From assembly GCF_001458415.1 (NCBI RefSeq), contig NZ_CYSD01000018.1:1-64000 (forward strand): 64,000 bases of DNA, read 5' to 3'. Positions 26,895 through 35,660 of this stretch are shown here, piece by piece. Each line of letters starts with the position of its first letter. The stretch's first letter is position 1. A program made the position numbers and the translations under genes. The DNA is from Tritonibacter multivorans (lineage in GTDB: Bacteria > Pseudomonadota > Alphaproteobacteria > Rhodobacterales > Rhodobacteraceae). The notes beneath the pieces were generated by a model. It was not told the origin of the DNA. It saw only the letters and a program-made list of their open reading frames with translations, and did not search any database.

Positions 26895-28553
26895 ATGGCT
26901 GTAGTGTTGAAAGTAAGACGGTTTGGGGCTTTCGGAGTTTTCCACGAGAACGGCGAAGAAATCCCCTTGGGCGCAAAACATCAGGCCTTGATGGCGCTTT
27001 TGATTACCGCGGAAAACGGCATCAGAACGCGGGCTTTTCTGGAAAACACGCTCTGGAGCTTTGCCCAGCCCGAACAGGCCAAAGCCAGCCTGCGCACCGC
27101 GCTTTCAACCCTTAGAAAACATATTGGCGTGGCCGCATCCTCTGGACTGGTGGCCAATCGCGAACGGGTCACCCTGGATCTGAGCAGCATTGAAATGATG
27201 GATGGCCCGACACGCGGGGTGTTCATGGAAGGGTTTGAGCTTCCGCATGAAGCGGTCTTCGCCGAATGGCTGGCACAGACCCGCGATGAAATGAGCGGCC
27301 CGACCGCCGACATGGGGACAATGCCCACCGGGACACGCAACCGGGTGGTGCTGGACGAGCTGCTGCCCTCTATTGCGGTTTTGCCGTTCACGCATCGGTC
27401 GCCGGGGCCGTCGACGGCACCCTTGGGCGCGATCCTGTCAGAAGAGCTGTCGCGCCAGCTGTCCCGCAGTCAGGCGTTTTCGGTGACCTCTTATTTGGCC
27501 GCGCGCCAGTTCTCGACGGAACAGGTGCGCCCCTCCGAGGTCTCTCAGGTCGCCGGTGTCAGCTATCTGGTGTCTGGATCTGTGTTTGTCAGCGGTCATG
27601 AGTTCATTGCGCAGGTGGACCTGCATGACACAGAACGCGAAAGGGTGATCTGGTCGCGCGAGTTCCGGGATGATCTATCGGTACTGCTGATGGGGGACAG
27701 TTCGGCCCTGCGCAATGCCACTGGCCAGATCGGACAGACCGTGGTCGGCGAAGCCGTGCGCCTGGTGAATTTCAAACCGCTCACCAATCTTGCGAACCAT
27801 ACTTTGCTGATGGCGGCGATCGTCATGATGCAAAACATGGAAGTCGATCAGTTCAACAAATCCTATGACATTCTGAAAACTCTGATCGACCGCGAAATGC
27901 AGCATCCCGTTGTGCTGACATGGGCAGGGATCTGGCATGTGATGCGGGTGGAAAAAGGCCTGTCGGATGACCGGGCCCGGGACCGGATGATGGCGGAAAA
28001 CCTGGCCGAAGCCGCACTGGCCCAAGACGCGGCGTTTTCCTTGGCGCATACGCTCAAGGGGATGATCTGCAGCCAGTTGACCCATGATTATGACACCGCA
28101 GAAAGCGCCTATGACATGGCCCTGCGCGACAATCCAAACGAGGCATTGGCCCTGCTGATGAAAGGGGCAACCCTTGCCATGCAGAACAACCCGGACGAGG
28201 CGATCCAGCTGACCGAGGCGGCCCGCCGCCTGACCCCGCTGGGGCCGCAGCGCTATTACTTTGACTCGCTGGCAGCCTCTGTGAACCTTGTGGCACGCAA
28301 GTTTGATCGCGCGATCGAACTGGCCGACCAGTCGCTGTCGGAAAACGCGCAATTCCCAGCCAGCCTGCGGACCAAAGCCATTGCGCTTCAGATGTCTGGT
28401 CGCAACGAAGAAGCCCGCGATGTCGTGGCCTCTTTGATGAAGGTGATGCCGGACTTCTGTATCGCCCGCTATGTCGAAGAAAACACCGGCGCGGACCCGA
28501 TCTCGACCTTGGACCATGCAACCGCCCTGCGGGAAGCAGGTGTGCCAGACTAG
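26895..28553 (+). CDS. Winged-helix (SARP/OmpR-like) regulator with TolB-like and TPR domains
   Basis: 552 residues. The first 100 residues look like an OmpR/SARP-type DNA-binding winged helix (VLKVRRFGAFGVFHENGEEI, then KASLRTALSTLRKHIG). Residues about 155-260 contain LPSIAVLPFTHRSPG and a VSGSVFVSG segment, like the adenylate cyclase/TolB-like part of CadC-type regulators. The remainder is helical TPR-like repeats (AESAYDMALRDNPNEALALL). There is no receiver domain or membrane helix, so the input is unknown and may be a protein partner. The gene stands alone with an AT-rich promoter region and a terminator. The target genes cannot be told from sequence. Confidence 0.78.
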   Translation: MAVVLKVRRFGAFGVFHENGEEIPLGAKHQALMALLITAENGIRTRAFLENTLWSFAQPEQAKASLRTALSTLRKHIGVAASSGLVANRERVTLDLSSIEMMDGPTRGVFMEGFELPHEAVFAEWLAQTRDEMSGPTADMGTMPTGTRNRVVLDELLPSIAVLPFTHRSPGPSTAPLGAILSEELSRQLSRSQAFSVTSYLAARQFSTEQVRPSEVSQVAGVSYLVSGSVFVSGHEFIAQVDLHDTERERVIWSREFRDDLSVLLMGDSSALRNATGQIGQTVVGEAVRLVNFKPLTNLANHTLLMAAIVMMQNMEVDQFNKSYDILKTLIDREMQHPVVLTWAGIWHVMRVEKGLSDDRARDRMMAENLAEAALAQDAAFSLAHTLKGMICSQLTHDYDTAESAYDMALRDNPNEALALLMKGATLAMQNNPDEAIQLTEAARRLTPLGPQRYYFDSLAASVNLVARKFDRAIELADQSLSENAQFPASLRTKAIALQMSGRNEEARDVVASLMKVMPDFCIARYVEENTGADPISTLDHATALREAGVPD

Positions 28554-28584
28554 GGTCCTGTGCGGCAAAACGCTTTCAGGGTTG

Positions 28585-28613
28585 GCCCCTGCAGCCCTGG
28601 CTGCGGGGGCTTT
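28585..28613 (+). terminator. Intrinsic terminator after the SARP/TPR regulator
   Basis: GCCCCTGCAGCC at 28585-28596 pairs with GGCTGCGGGGGC at 28599-28610 (one T-G wobble, innermost pair probably open) and is followed by TTT. It starts about 30 bases after the regulator's stop codon. Confidence 0.7.
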
Positions 28614-28726
28614 GCAATTGCGGGCAGGGCGATGGCTTTGCGACCGGCAGACAGGCGTTAGTCTTTTATTAACATTGGGGAATTTCGACTTTGGCCGTCA
28701 AAGGCAACTTTTTTGCGAAAAACCTC

Positions 28727-28755
28727 TTGCACCCTTCAGAGACTCTGGGTAGAAG
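28727..28755 (+). promoter_or_regulatory. Promoter of the first tRNA-Gln copy
   Basis: TTGCAC at 28727-28732 and TAGAAG at 28750-28755 with a 17-base spacer, 14 bases before the tRNA. The same boxes are conserved in the second copy, which supports their function. Confidence 0.65.
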
Positions 28756-28769
28756 CCCCCTCACAGCGT

Positions 28770-28844
28770 TGGGATGTAGCCAAGTGGTAAGGCAACTGTT
28801 TTTGGTACAGTGTACCGTAGGTTCGAATCCTACCATCCCAGCCA
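28770..28844 (+). tRNA. tRNA-Gln (TTG), first copy
   Basis: Acceptor TGGGATG pairs with CATCCCA, the T-arm is GTAGG/CCTAC around TTCGAAT, and the anticodon stem ACTGT/ACAGT encloses loop TTTTGGT with anticodon TTG. The discriminator G and the CCA end are encoded. Confidence 0.96.
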
Positions 28845-29006
28845 CCTTCCTCTGACAGTTGATTTGATCCGCGCAGCACAGGCTCTGGCCGGTCGTGTTG
28901 GATGTTTGCGGTTGTTGCTTTGGCGTGGCACGCGGGCAGGCCGATTTATGTTCCGTTTTCTGCGGCTGACATGCGGATTTTTTGCAAATTCTCGTCTCGG
29001 ATGCTC

Positions 29007-29035
29007 TTGCACCCTCCAGAGACTCTGGGTAGAAG
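29007..29035 (+). promoter_or_regulatory. Promoter of the second tRNA-Gln copy
   Basis: TTGCAC at 29007-29012 and TAGAAG at 29030-29035, 17-base spacer, identical in both boxes to the promoter of the first copy. Confidence 0.65.
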
Positions 29036-29049
29036 CTCCCTCACAGCGT

Positions 29050-29124
29050 TGGGATGTAGCCAAGTGGTAAGGCAACTGTTTTTGGTACAGTGTACCGTAG
29101 GTTCGAATCCTACCATCCCAGCCA
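29050..29124 (+). tRNA. tRNA-Gln (TTG), second copy
   Basis: Identical over its full 75 bases, including the encoded CCA, to the copy at 28770-28844. Confidence 0.96.
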
Positions 29125-29186
29125 TTTCCTCTCTAAAATCGAGCCTCTGAACCAAGGGCCTTGCGGCGCTCTTTCGATGTGCTGTG

Positions 29187-31817
29187 TCACAGGATCCAGT
29201 CGCCTGTCAGCGCGGTGGCGTCGCTCACCCCCTCAAGCTGTGCAATGAGGCGTCTGTCCCCTGTGTCGGAAAATTCATCAAACCAAAGCCCTGCGCCATC
29301 GGCCCTATGTTCCAGATACAGGCGACCGTTATCGATCGCATCCCGCGCTGTGGTGCCAAAGGCCTGTAAAAAGCCCGATAGTACCAGTCGATCACCCTCG
29401 GTGAGGGTGAAATCCGTGATCAGATCTCCGGCATCCTGTTTCGCGATAAACACAAAACTGTCGGCACCTCTGCCTCCGGTCAAAATGTCCTGACCTGCGC
29501 CGCCTGTCAGCTCATCATCTCCGCCGCCAGCGGACAGAAGATCAGCACCAGCCCCGCCCCAAATAATGTCCGCGCCATCGCCCGAGGTGACCGTATCCTT
29601 TCCCTGACCGGTGGAGACGGTATTGCCACCATCTCCCAATGTGATGTGGTTATGGCCCATTTGCGTCCGTACCACATTCGCACCATCACCCGCGGCAAGC
29701 GTCAGGGTGCCATGACCGAAACTTTCAGGGCTCTCTTCGATTTGGCCACGGCCGCCACTACGTGTGTGGATCAGATTGTTGCCATGCCCAAGGGTCAGCG
29801 ATAGGTGGCTCCCGGTGGCAAAGATCCAATTGTCCCCATCACCACCACTGGCCAAGGTGTAGGTGCCCGCCACTACAAGACGATTGTTGCCGTCATCCAG
29901 CGCAATGGTCTGCATGCCTGCGGCGGCCCGAATGGTATCGTCACCGGCACCGGCGGTGATCGTCTGGACCCCGTCTTGGGTGCGGATGTGGTCATCCCCT
30001 GCACCACCATCAAGCCTATTGAACCCGCTGGATGCATTCAGGCTGTCTTGGCCAGCACCGCCTTCCAGCGTGTCATTTCCTGTCCCCGCCGTCAGCACGT
30101 CATCGCCAGCCGCACCGACAAGGTGGTCATCGCCGCCATTGCCACGGATATCGTTGTTCCCGTCATTGCCGCGCCCTTCGTCATTGCCGCTGCCGAGGTT
30201 CAGGTTTTCAATATCGGCAGATGCGCCAATCGTGAGCGTCTTGAGGTCTATCTGACTGGGCGTACCATTGATCAGGCTGATCCGGGCGTCATAAGTCACC
30301 GCACTGAGGTCAAGCGTATCGGTCCCCCCATCGGTGTCGCGGATCAAGCTGTTGGCCGGGGTCCAGTTCGTTACAAAGCTGTCCGTAATGGTATAAATTG
30401 TGTCCCGTTCGGGGGTTGGTTCTGGATCGGGATCCGGCACTGGAATTGGGTCCGGATCTGGTTCGTTGGGTGGATCGGGCAGATCCCCGACATAGACCAT
30501 GTCCTGAAGATCAGCCGTGGCAGAGAGGCCGCTCAGGAACACCAGATTGTGCCGCTGGCTGTTCCAGGTGACCACAAGCCAAGCCCCGCCTGCGCTGGCC
30601 TCCAACAGCAGGGTTCCATCCGAAAACGGCGTTGCCGCGCTGGTGGCAGGGCGATAGCCAATAGCCGTCAAAAGTACTGCGAGGTCCAGTTGATCGCCTG
30701 CTGCCGCGCTAAAGTCGGTAATACGGTCTCCGGCCTCATCAACTGCGTGGTAGCGGAACACATCGCCGCCGCTGCCGCCTGTCAACGTGTCCTGCCCGCT
30801 GCCCCCAACCAATGTGTCCGCGCCGCCGCCGCCCGCGAGGTGGTCCTGTCCTGCGCCAGTGTCGATAAAATTACTCGCCGCATTGCCAGTTACGCTGTCC
30901 TGGCCTGATCCGGTCAAGGCCTCTTCAATCACCACACCGCGCGCAATGGCGAAGTTGCCGCGATAGCCGTTTATGTCCGAAATCTGCTCTGCCCGCAGGT
31001 CGAGCGTCTGATTGTAGCTGCGCGAGGCCAGATTGATCGTGTCATACCCGCCGCTGTCAAAAAGGGTAACGGCAAGGGCACCCAGATCCATGCCAATCCG
31101 CCCGGTGGTGTCGCCATCGCCATAAACTGTGTTCCCGCTTTCAACGTTTGTGGGGGTGCCATAGAGGTTCTGAACAGCGAGAATATCCGCCAGCTGCGGG
31201 CTTGCCAGAAACACATAAGACGCGTCCGTCGTCGTGTTCTGTGTCTGGGTGAAATAGGACATGATCGACAGTTGCCAGCTGTCATTGGCGAAGTGGGCAT
31301 CTGTGGCATAGCTGGCCGAGCCGTTGTAATCTCCGGTGTGCCCAAGCCCGAGCGCGTGGCCGATTTCATGGATATACGTCTGAAGATAGTAGTCTGGTGA
31401 CCGGTCATACCAATCAGCTGCAATGTTGATGTGGGTTTCAAGGGTTGTATTGCCTCGCACAGACGTTGCCTGCGCCCAGGCGCCGGGATCACTGTCGTCA
31501 AAGCGGATATCAACACCCGACCGCCCCTCGACAAAAGCGATGCCGGTCACCGCAGTCCAGGCGTCCAGGGCCTGACGCGCTGTGGTCTGCCCCTGGGCGG
31601 TCAGTGTGCTGAGGTCCACCACCAGTGACCCGCCGGGCGCCACATCATAGCTGTGTCTGCGAAAGTCCTGATCTTCCCAGAACCCGTCGGACAGGTAGTC
31701 GGCAATCTGATCCAGCGTATAGGTTGGCAGTGTTGAATAGGTCGTGGGCGCCGGCGTATTGTCCGTCCCGGCGCTAACAAACAGATGGTGGCTTCGATCT
31801 CCGCAAATTTCACACAT
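29187..31817 (-). CDS. M10 (serralysin-like) RTX metalloprotease with two RTX blocks
   Basis: About 876 residues from the ATG at 31817 (MCEICGDRSHHLF); the frame is open 26 codons further. The zinc site HEIGHALGLGH (His150, His154, His160, catalytic Glu151) and the Met-turn SIMSYF (Met186) mark an M10 metalloprotease. A first RTX block (about 310-440) ends in a typical post-RTX tail, then an Asp/Pro linker (about 442-467), then a second long RTX block (about 530-820) with its own C-terminal tail. No Sec signal peptide is present, so type I export is expected. No exporter is adjacent; the one at 7.6-12.9 kb could serve it (inference). Confidence 0.9.
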   Translation of the reverse strand: MCEICGDRSHHLFVSAGTDNTPAPTTYSTLPTYTLDQIADYLSDGFWEDQDFRRHSYDVAPGGSLVVDLSTLTAQGQTTARQALDAWTAVTGIAFVEGRSGVDIRFDDSDPGAWAQATSVRGNTTLETHINIAADWYDRSPDYYLQTYIHEIGHALGLGHTGDYNGSASYATDAHFANDSWQLSIMSYFTQTQNTTTDASYVFLASPQLADILAVQNLYGTPTNVESGNTVYGDGDTTGRIGMDLGALAVTLFDSGGYDTINLASRSYNQTLDLRAEQISDINGYRGNFAIARGVVIEEALTGSGQDSVTGNAASNFIDTGAGQDHLAGGGGADTLVGGSGQDTLTGGSGGDVFRYHAVDEAGDRITDFSAAAGDQLDLAVLLTAIGYRPATSAATPFSDGTLLLEASAGGAWLVVTWNSQRHNLVFLSGLSATADLQDMVYVGDLPDPPNEPDPDPIPVPDPDPEPTPERDTIYTITDSFVTNWTPANSLIRDTDGGTDTLDLSAVTYDARISLINGTPSQIDLKTLTIGASADIENLNLGSGNDEGRGNDGNNDIRGNGGDDHLVGAAGDDVLTAGTGNDTLEGGAGQDSLNASSGFNRLDGGAGDDHIRTQDGVQTITAGAGDDTIRAAAGMQTIALDDGNNRLVVAGTYTLASGGDGDNWIFATGSHLSLTLGHGNNLIHTRSGGRGQIEESPESFGHGTLTLAAGDGANVVRTQMGHNHITLGDGGNTVSTGQGKDTVTSGDGADIIWGGAGADLLSAGGGDDELTGGAGQDILTGGRGADSFVFIAKQDAGDLITDFTLTEGDRLVLSGFLQAFGTTARDAIDNGRLYLEHRADGAGLWFDEFSDTGDRRLIAQLEGVSDATALTGDWIL

Positions 31818-32086
31818 GGCTGCCCCTTCGAGCGTGGTCACAAAGCGGCAGTGCGGTGGCCAGTACAGCACCGCCGCGTTTAACAAAGGCATCACCCGGA
31901 ACCTTCATTCCTGAGAAAACGCCTGTGGCACTGGTTAAAGATTGGGAGATTGCGCGTGCTGTTCTGCCCGCCGTCCCAAATGGTGAATGAGAGTGTGGCG
32001 GATAGATGTTAATAATACGGTGTGTGAAATGCGGATTGATCTATTTTTAGAAACAATCAGGTGGCGGGTCTGGGGATGATCGGTTT

Positions 32087-33490
32087 TTAAGACCCACTTT
32101 TTGGCAACAGGACACGGGCGCATAGGCCTGCGTGGTTTGCTGTGGAGTTATCGGCTTTTGGGTTGTTTTTTAAGGTAAATGTCCCACCATGCGCGCTGGC
32201 GATGGCTTCAACCAAAGCGAGGCCCAAACCATTGCCAGGGGTGCTGCGGCTGCGCTCCAGCCGGTACAGTCGCCGGGTTACGCTTTTGCGGTCAGCTTCT
32301 GGGATGCCCGGCCCGGTGTCAGAGATTTCAAACCCGTCCGGGGTGACCGCGATCTCAATCTCGGCCTGTGATCCCGCGTGCCGCAGGGCGTTTTCTACCA
32401 GGTTGATCATCGCCTGCATCAGCAGGTCGCGTTGTCCCGACTGCAGGCAGGGCGAAACCGGTGTGCGTAGACGCAGGTCTGCCTGCTGATCCTCGGCCAC
32501 AGGCAGGTACAGCTCGTGCACCTGCCTGGCCACTTCGCAAAGGTCGACCGGTTGCAGGTCGTCGGCACTCAGCCCGCCTTCAATGCGGGCAATCTGCAAA
32601 AGGCCCGAGAAAATGGCACTGGCACGGGTGATTTCCTGTTCCAGTGCGTCCAAGGCCGCGGGCGGCACATCTGGCGTGGGCATCTGTTGGCGCAGGGTTT
32701 CCAGATGGGCGGACATGCGTTGCAGCGGCGTGCGCAGATCATGCGCAATATCTGCGGACACCTGCTGAAGCGCGCCAACGGTGTCCTGCAGGCGCGCGGC
32801 CATGCGGTTCAATCGAAAAGCCACACGGTCCAGATCATCCATGGTCTCCAGATCCGCCGGGCGTTCTGGCAGGCGGCTGCCAAGCTCCCCACGCGACAAC
32901 TGCGCCAGCATGGTCTCGATCGCGGCCAGCCGATGCGCATTGCGCCGCGCGCTCCAGCTGCCCAGAAGCAACGACAGCAGCACCGTTGGCCCAAGGGTCA
33001 GTAAAAGCAGTTCGCTAAAGGTCCGCCGCAGATCCTCGAGCGGGGCAAGGCTGGCCCCCAGGATCACCAGCCCACTGTCGAACTGGCGGACCTCTTGAAT
33101 ATACTCCTTGGCCAGTGGCCGCCCGTCGAGCGGAAAGAGATCAGCGCCGCCGCCGTGGCGTTTCACCCGCGCATTGCCGCTGCGGCTGCCATCGCGGCCA
33201 AGAAACGCAATCACCGTCTCTGCGGGATCTGCGGCTTCGGCCTTGGCAGCAACAATTGCGGCCATTGCGCGGGGGGTGGCCGAGACCTCGAGCTCTTCCA
33301 TATGCCGGGTCAGCTGGCTTTCCAGCGCGCGCAGGCTGTCTTGCCGCATTTTCAGATAGGTGCCGCCAAGCGCGGTCATATTGATCACCGCAAACAGGGC
33401 CGTCAGCCCCAGCGCCTGTCGCACAGGGGTGGCGCGCAACAGCTGCCGCAGGCGCGCAGAGGGCAAGCGAGCGGGGCGCTCAGTCGTCAA
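32087..33490 (-). CDS. Membrane sensor histidine kinase
   Basis: 467 residues. Membrane helices at about 22-45 and 160-180 flank a periplasmic sensor of roughly 115 residues; a HAMP domain follows, then HisKA with phospho-acceptor His250 in DIAHDLRTPLQ, and the ATPase domain with NLVENALRHA (N box), DTGPGIPE (G1) and GNGLGLALVEAI (G2). It overlaps the upstream response-regulator gene by 11 bases, so the pair is co-translated. The signal is unknown. The nearby divergent DegP-like gene hints at an envelope-stress role. Confidence 0.9.
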   Translation of the reverse strand: MTTERPARLPSARLRQLLRATPVRQALGLTALFAVINMTALGGTYLKMRQDSLRALESQLTRHMEELEVSATPRAMAAIVAAKAEAADPAETVIAFLGRDGSRSGNARVKRHGGGADLFPLDGRPLAKEYIQEVRQFDSGLVILGASLAPLEDLRRTFSELLLLTLGPTVLLSLLLGSWSARRNAHRLAAIETMLAQLSRGELGSRLPERPADLETMDDLDRVAFRLNRMAARLQDTVGALQQVSADIAHDLRTPLQRMSAHLETLRQQMPTPDVPPAALDALEQEITRASAIFSGLLQIARIEGGLSADDLQPVDLCEVARQVHELYLPVAEDQQADLRLRTPVSPCLQSGQRDLLMQAMINLVENALRHAGSQAEIEIAVTPDGFEISDTGPGIPEADRKSVTRRLYRLERSRSTPGNGLGLALVEAIASAHGGTFTLKNNPKADNSTANHAGLCARVLLPKSGS

Positions 33491-34151
33491 GGCGGTAGCC
33501 TGCGCCGCGCACGGTTGTAATCAGTGCGCGCTCAAAGGGTTTGTCGAATTTGGCCCGCAGACGGCTCATGTGGGTTTCGACCACATTGGTCTGCGGATCA
33601 AAGGTCAGGCCCCAGACGGTTTCCAGCAGCATGGTGCGGGTCAGGACCCGTCCCTTGGCACGGATCAGCGCCTCGAGCAGGGCAAATTCGCGCGGCAGCA
33701 GATCGATTTCCTGACCCTGTCGCTGCACCCGGCGTCGCAGCAGGTCCATTTCCGCATCGGCCACCCGCAGAACGGTGTCCTGCGCCTTGATCTCGGGGCG
33801 CCGCGCGAGCGCGTCGAGCCGCGCCGACAGTTCCCCAAAGGCAAAGGGTTTGACCAGATAATCGTCACCGCCTGCGCGCAGCCCTTCGATGCGGTCCTGC
33901 AAGCCATCCATTGCTGTCAGAAACAGCGCGGGCGTGGTGATCTGGGCGGCGCGCAGAGCTTTCAGCAGCGACAGCCCATCCAGCCCCGGCACCATGCGGT
34001 CCAGCACCATAACATCAAACGCCGTGGCCGTGGCCGCAGCCAGCGCGTCGCGCCCGTCGTTCAGGTGATCGACGGTGTGGCCCTCTTCGCGCAGGCCGCG
34101 GCAGAGGTAATCGGCAGTTGTGGCGTCGTCTTCGACAAGCAGGACATGCAT
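33480..34151 (-). CDS. OmpR-family response regulator
   Basis: 223 residues: receiver domain with acidic pair Asp8/Asp9, phospho-acceptor Asp51 (MVLDRMVPGLDG) and Lys101 (YLVKPFAF), then a winged-helix DNA-binding domain (LLPREFALLEALIRAKGRVL). It is the cognate partner of the kinase downstream. It is divergent from a DegP/HtrA-like protease, with 205 bases between them that could hold a shared control region; I saw no clear direct-repeat operator. Confidence 0.92.
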   Translation of the reverse strand: MHVLLVEDDATTADYLCRGLREEGHTVDHLNDGRDALAAATATAFDVMVLDRMVPGLDGLSLLKALRAAQITTPALFLTAMDGLQDRIEGLRAGGDDYLVKPFAFGELSARLDALARRPEIKAQDTVLRVADAEMDLLRRRVQRQGQEIDLLPREFALLEALIRAKGRVLTRTMLLETVWGLTFDPQTNVVETHMSRLRAKFDKPFERALITTVRGAGYRLDD

Positions 34152-34356
34152 GGGGCTATCAGGAGGCAGAGCGTTGGAAACCGGGATAGAACGTTAACCG
34201 CAAATGTCGGGCGCGCGGGGACGGTTTGCAAGGGGGCGCAAGATTACAAATTTGCAACCCATAACCGGATGGTCCTGCAATCAAGCCACGGCAATCTCTG
34301 GGGCATAGACAGAACGACCCCGGGCGCTGGGCCTGGGCGAAACAGGAGACTGCTCC

Positions 34357-35526
34357 ATGACACAGATGAATTCCAACCGCCTGCGCGCAGTGCACCCTTC
34401 GGCCCCGCGTGCGATCCCGCGCAACGCTGCTTTTGCCCTGGCTCTGGCTGCGGCTCTTGGTGCGGGTGCGCTGATGCCCGTTGGCGCGGCGCAGGCCAAT
34501 GCGCCGCTGCCACAGGGCGGCTATGTGGATCTGGTCCAGACCGTCAGCCCGGCTGTGGTGACCATTGAGGTCGAGAAAACCGCAAATCCGGTGCAGAAAT
34601 CCGGTGCCGAAGGTGCCTTTCCGTTTGAAGAGTTTTCCAAACGTTTCGGCATGCCCATGCCGCATGCCAAACCGCAGGCGCCCAAAGGCGGTGTCCAGCG
34701 CGGCGTAGGCAGTGGCTTTGTGATCGAAGCCGATGGCGTGATTGTCACCAATGCACATGTGGTCGAAGGGGCCGATAAGGTCACCGTCAACCTGAAGGAC
34801 GGCCGCAGCTTTGAGGCAGAGGTCACGGGGCTGGATCGGGCGACTGATATTGCCGTCCTGAAAGTTGAGGCCACCGACCTGCCAAGCCTGAAATTCGGGG
34901 CGTCCGATGCGCTGATGGTGGGCCAGCCGGTGGTGGCAGTGGGCAACCCCTTTGGGCTGGGTCAAACCGTGACAACTGGCATCGTTTCGGCGCTGGGGCG
35001 CGACATCAAAGCGGGGCCTTTTGACGACTTTATCCAGACCGATGCGGCGATCAACCGGGGCAACTCGGGCGGGCCGCTGTTGAATAACGCAGGCGAGGTC
35101 GTGGGCATCAATACCGCGATCTTCAGCCCCAGTGGTGGGTCCGTTGGATTGGGCTTTGCGGTGCCAAGCGCGCTGGCGCAGGATATTGTCGCCGATCTGC
35201 GCGATGATGGTCAGGTGGAGCGCGGTTACCTTGGCGTGATGATCGCGCCGCTGAGCGAAGAGGTGGCCGCTGTGCTGGGGTTCGACGATCAGGAAGGGGC
35301 CATGATTTCAGAGGTCAGCAAAGACACCGCCGCCGCCAAGGCAGGTTTGCGCAAAGGGGATATTGTGCTGGAAGTGGACGGTGAAACGGTCACCTCGCCG
35401 CGCGATCTGACCCGGATGATTGCGACCCAAGGGCCGGGCAAGGATGTCACGCTGCAGATCCTGCGGGCCGGGGAACGTCAGGAGATTGCGGTGACTTTGG
35501 GCCGTCGCGCCGAACAGGAAACCTGA
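34357..35526 (+). CDS. DegP/HtrA-type periplasmic serine protease, one PDZ domain
   Basis: 389 residues. A long signal peptide ends near ALMPVGAAQANA (about 37-48). The trypsin-like domain has the catalytic triad His134 (TNAHVV), Asp164 (ATDIAVLKV) and Ser237 (GNSGGPLLN). A single PDZ domain occupies about 265-385, making it shorter than classical DegP/DegQ, which have two. It degrades or holds misfolded envelope proteins. The gene is divergent from a two-component system that may control it. Confidence 0.92.
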   Translation: MTQMNSNRLRAVHPSAPRAIPRNAAFALALAAALGAGALMPVGAAQANAPLPQGGYVDLVQTVSPAVVTIEVEKTANPVQKSGAEGAFPFEEFSKRFGMPMPHAKPQAPKGGVQRGVGSGFVIEADGVIVTNAHVVEGADKVTVNLKDGRSFEAEVTGLDRATDIAVLKVEATDLPSLKFGASDALMVGQPVVAVGNPFGLGQTVTTGIVSALGRDIKAGPFDDFIQTDAAINRGNSGGPLLNNAGEVVGINTAIFSPSGGSVGLGFAVPSALAQDIVADLRDDGQVERGYLGVMIAPLSEEVAAVLGFDDQEGAMISEVSKDTAAAKAGLRKGDIVLEVDGETVTSPRDLTRMIATQGPGKDVTLQILRAGERQEIAVTLGRRAEQET

Positions 35527-35571
35527 GCGCGGCAGGCCAGCTGCGCGAGGGGGGCTCCCGCCTGCGCGGCA

Positions 35572-35640
35572 GGCCCTTCCTGCGGGAAGGGCCACGCGCG
35601 CCGTTGGGCCACGCGCCGCGCTGTCGCGCGGCGCGGTTGC
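35572..35640. repeat. GC-rich hairpins between degP-like and cobA genes
   Basis: GGCCCTTCC at 35572-35580 pairs with GGAAGGGCC at 35585-35593, and a second GC-only hairpin (GCGCCGCGC with GCGCGGCGC) follows at about 35612-35633. They lie between convergent gene ends. No T-tract follows, so an ordinary intrinsic terminator is not evident; they may slow polymerase or protect 3' ends. Confidence 0.5.
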
Positions 35641-35660
35641 GTCCGGGGCATCTGTTGCGA

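Larger units (their letters stand above)
28724..29124 (+). repeat. Direct duplication of tRNA-Gln with its promoter
   Basis: A 121-base segment at 28724-28844 recurs at 29004-29124 with only two differences (28736 T versus C, 28757 C versus T), 280 bases apart. Each copy contains the promoter and the whole tRNA gene. The 159 bases between copies are unrelated to the sequence upstream of the first copy. Confidence 0.93.

Noticed and set aside
28770-29124. Genomic island attachment site at the tRNA-Gln pair
   Set aside because: The second copy is a full tRNA with promoter, not a short att repeat, and no integrase gene lies nearby.
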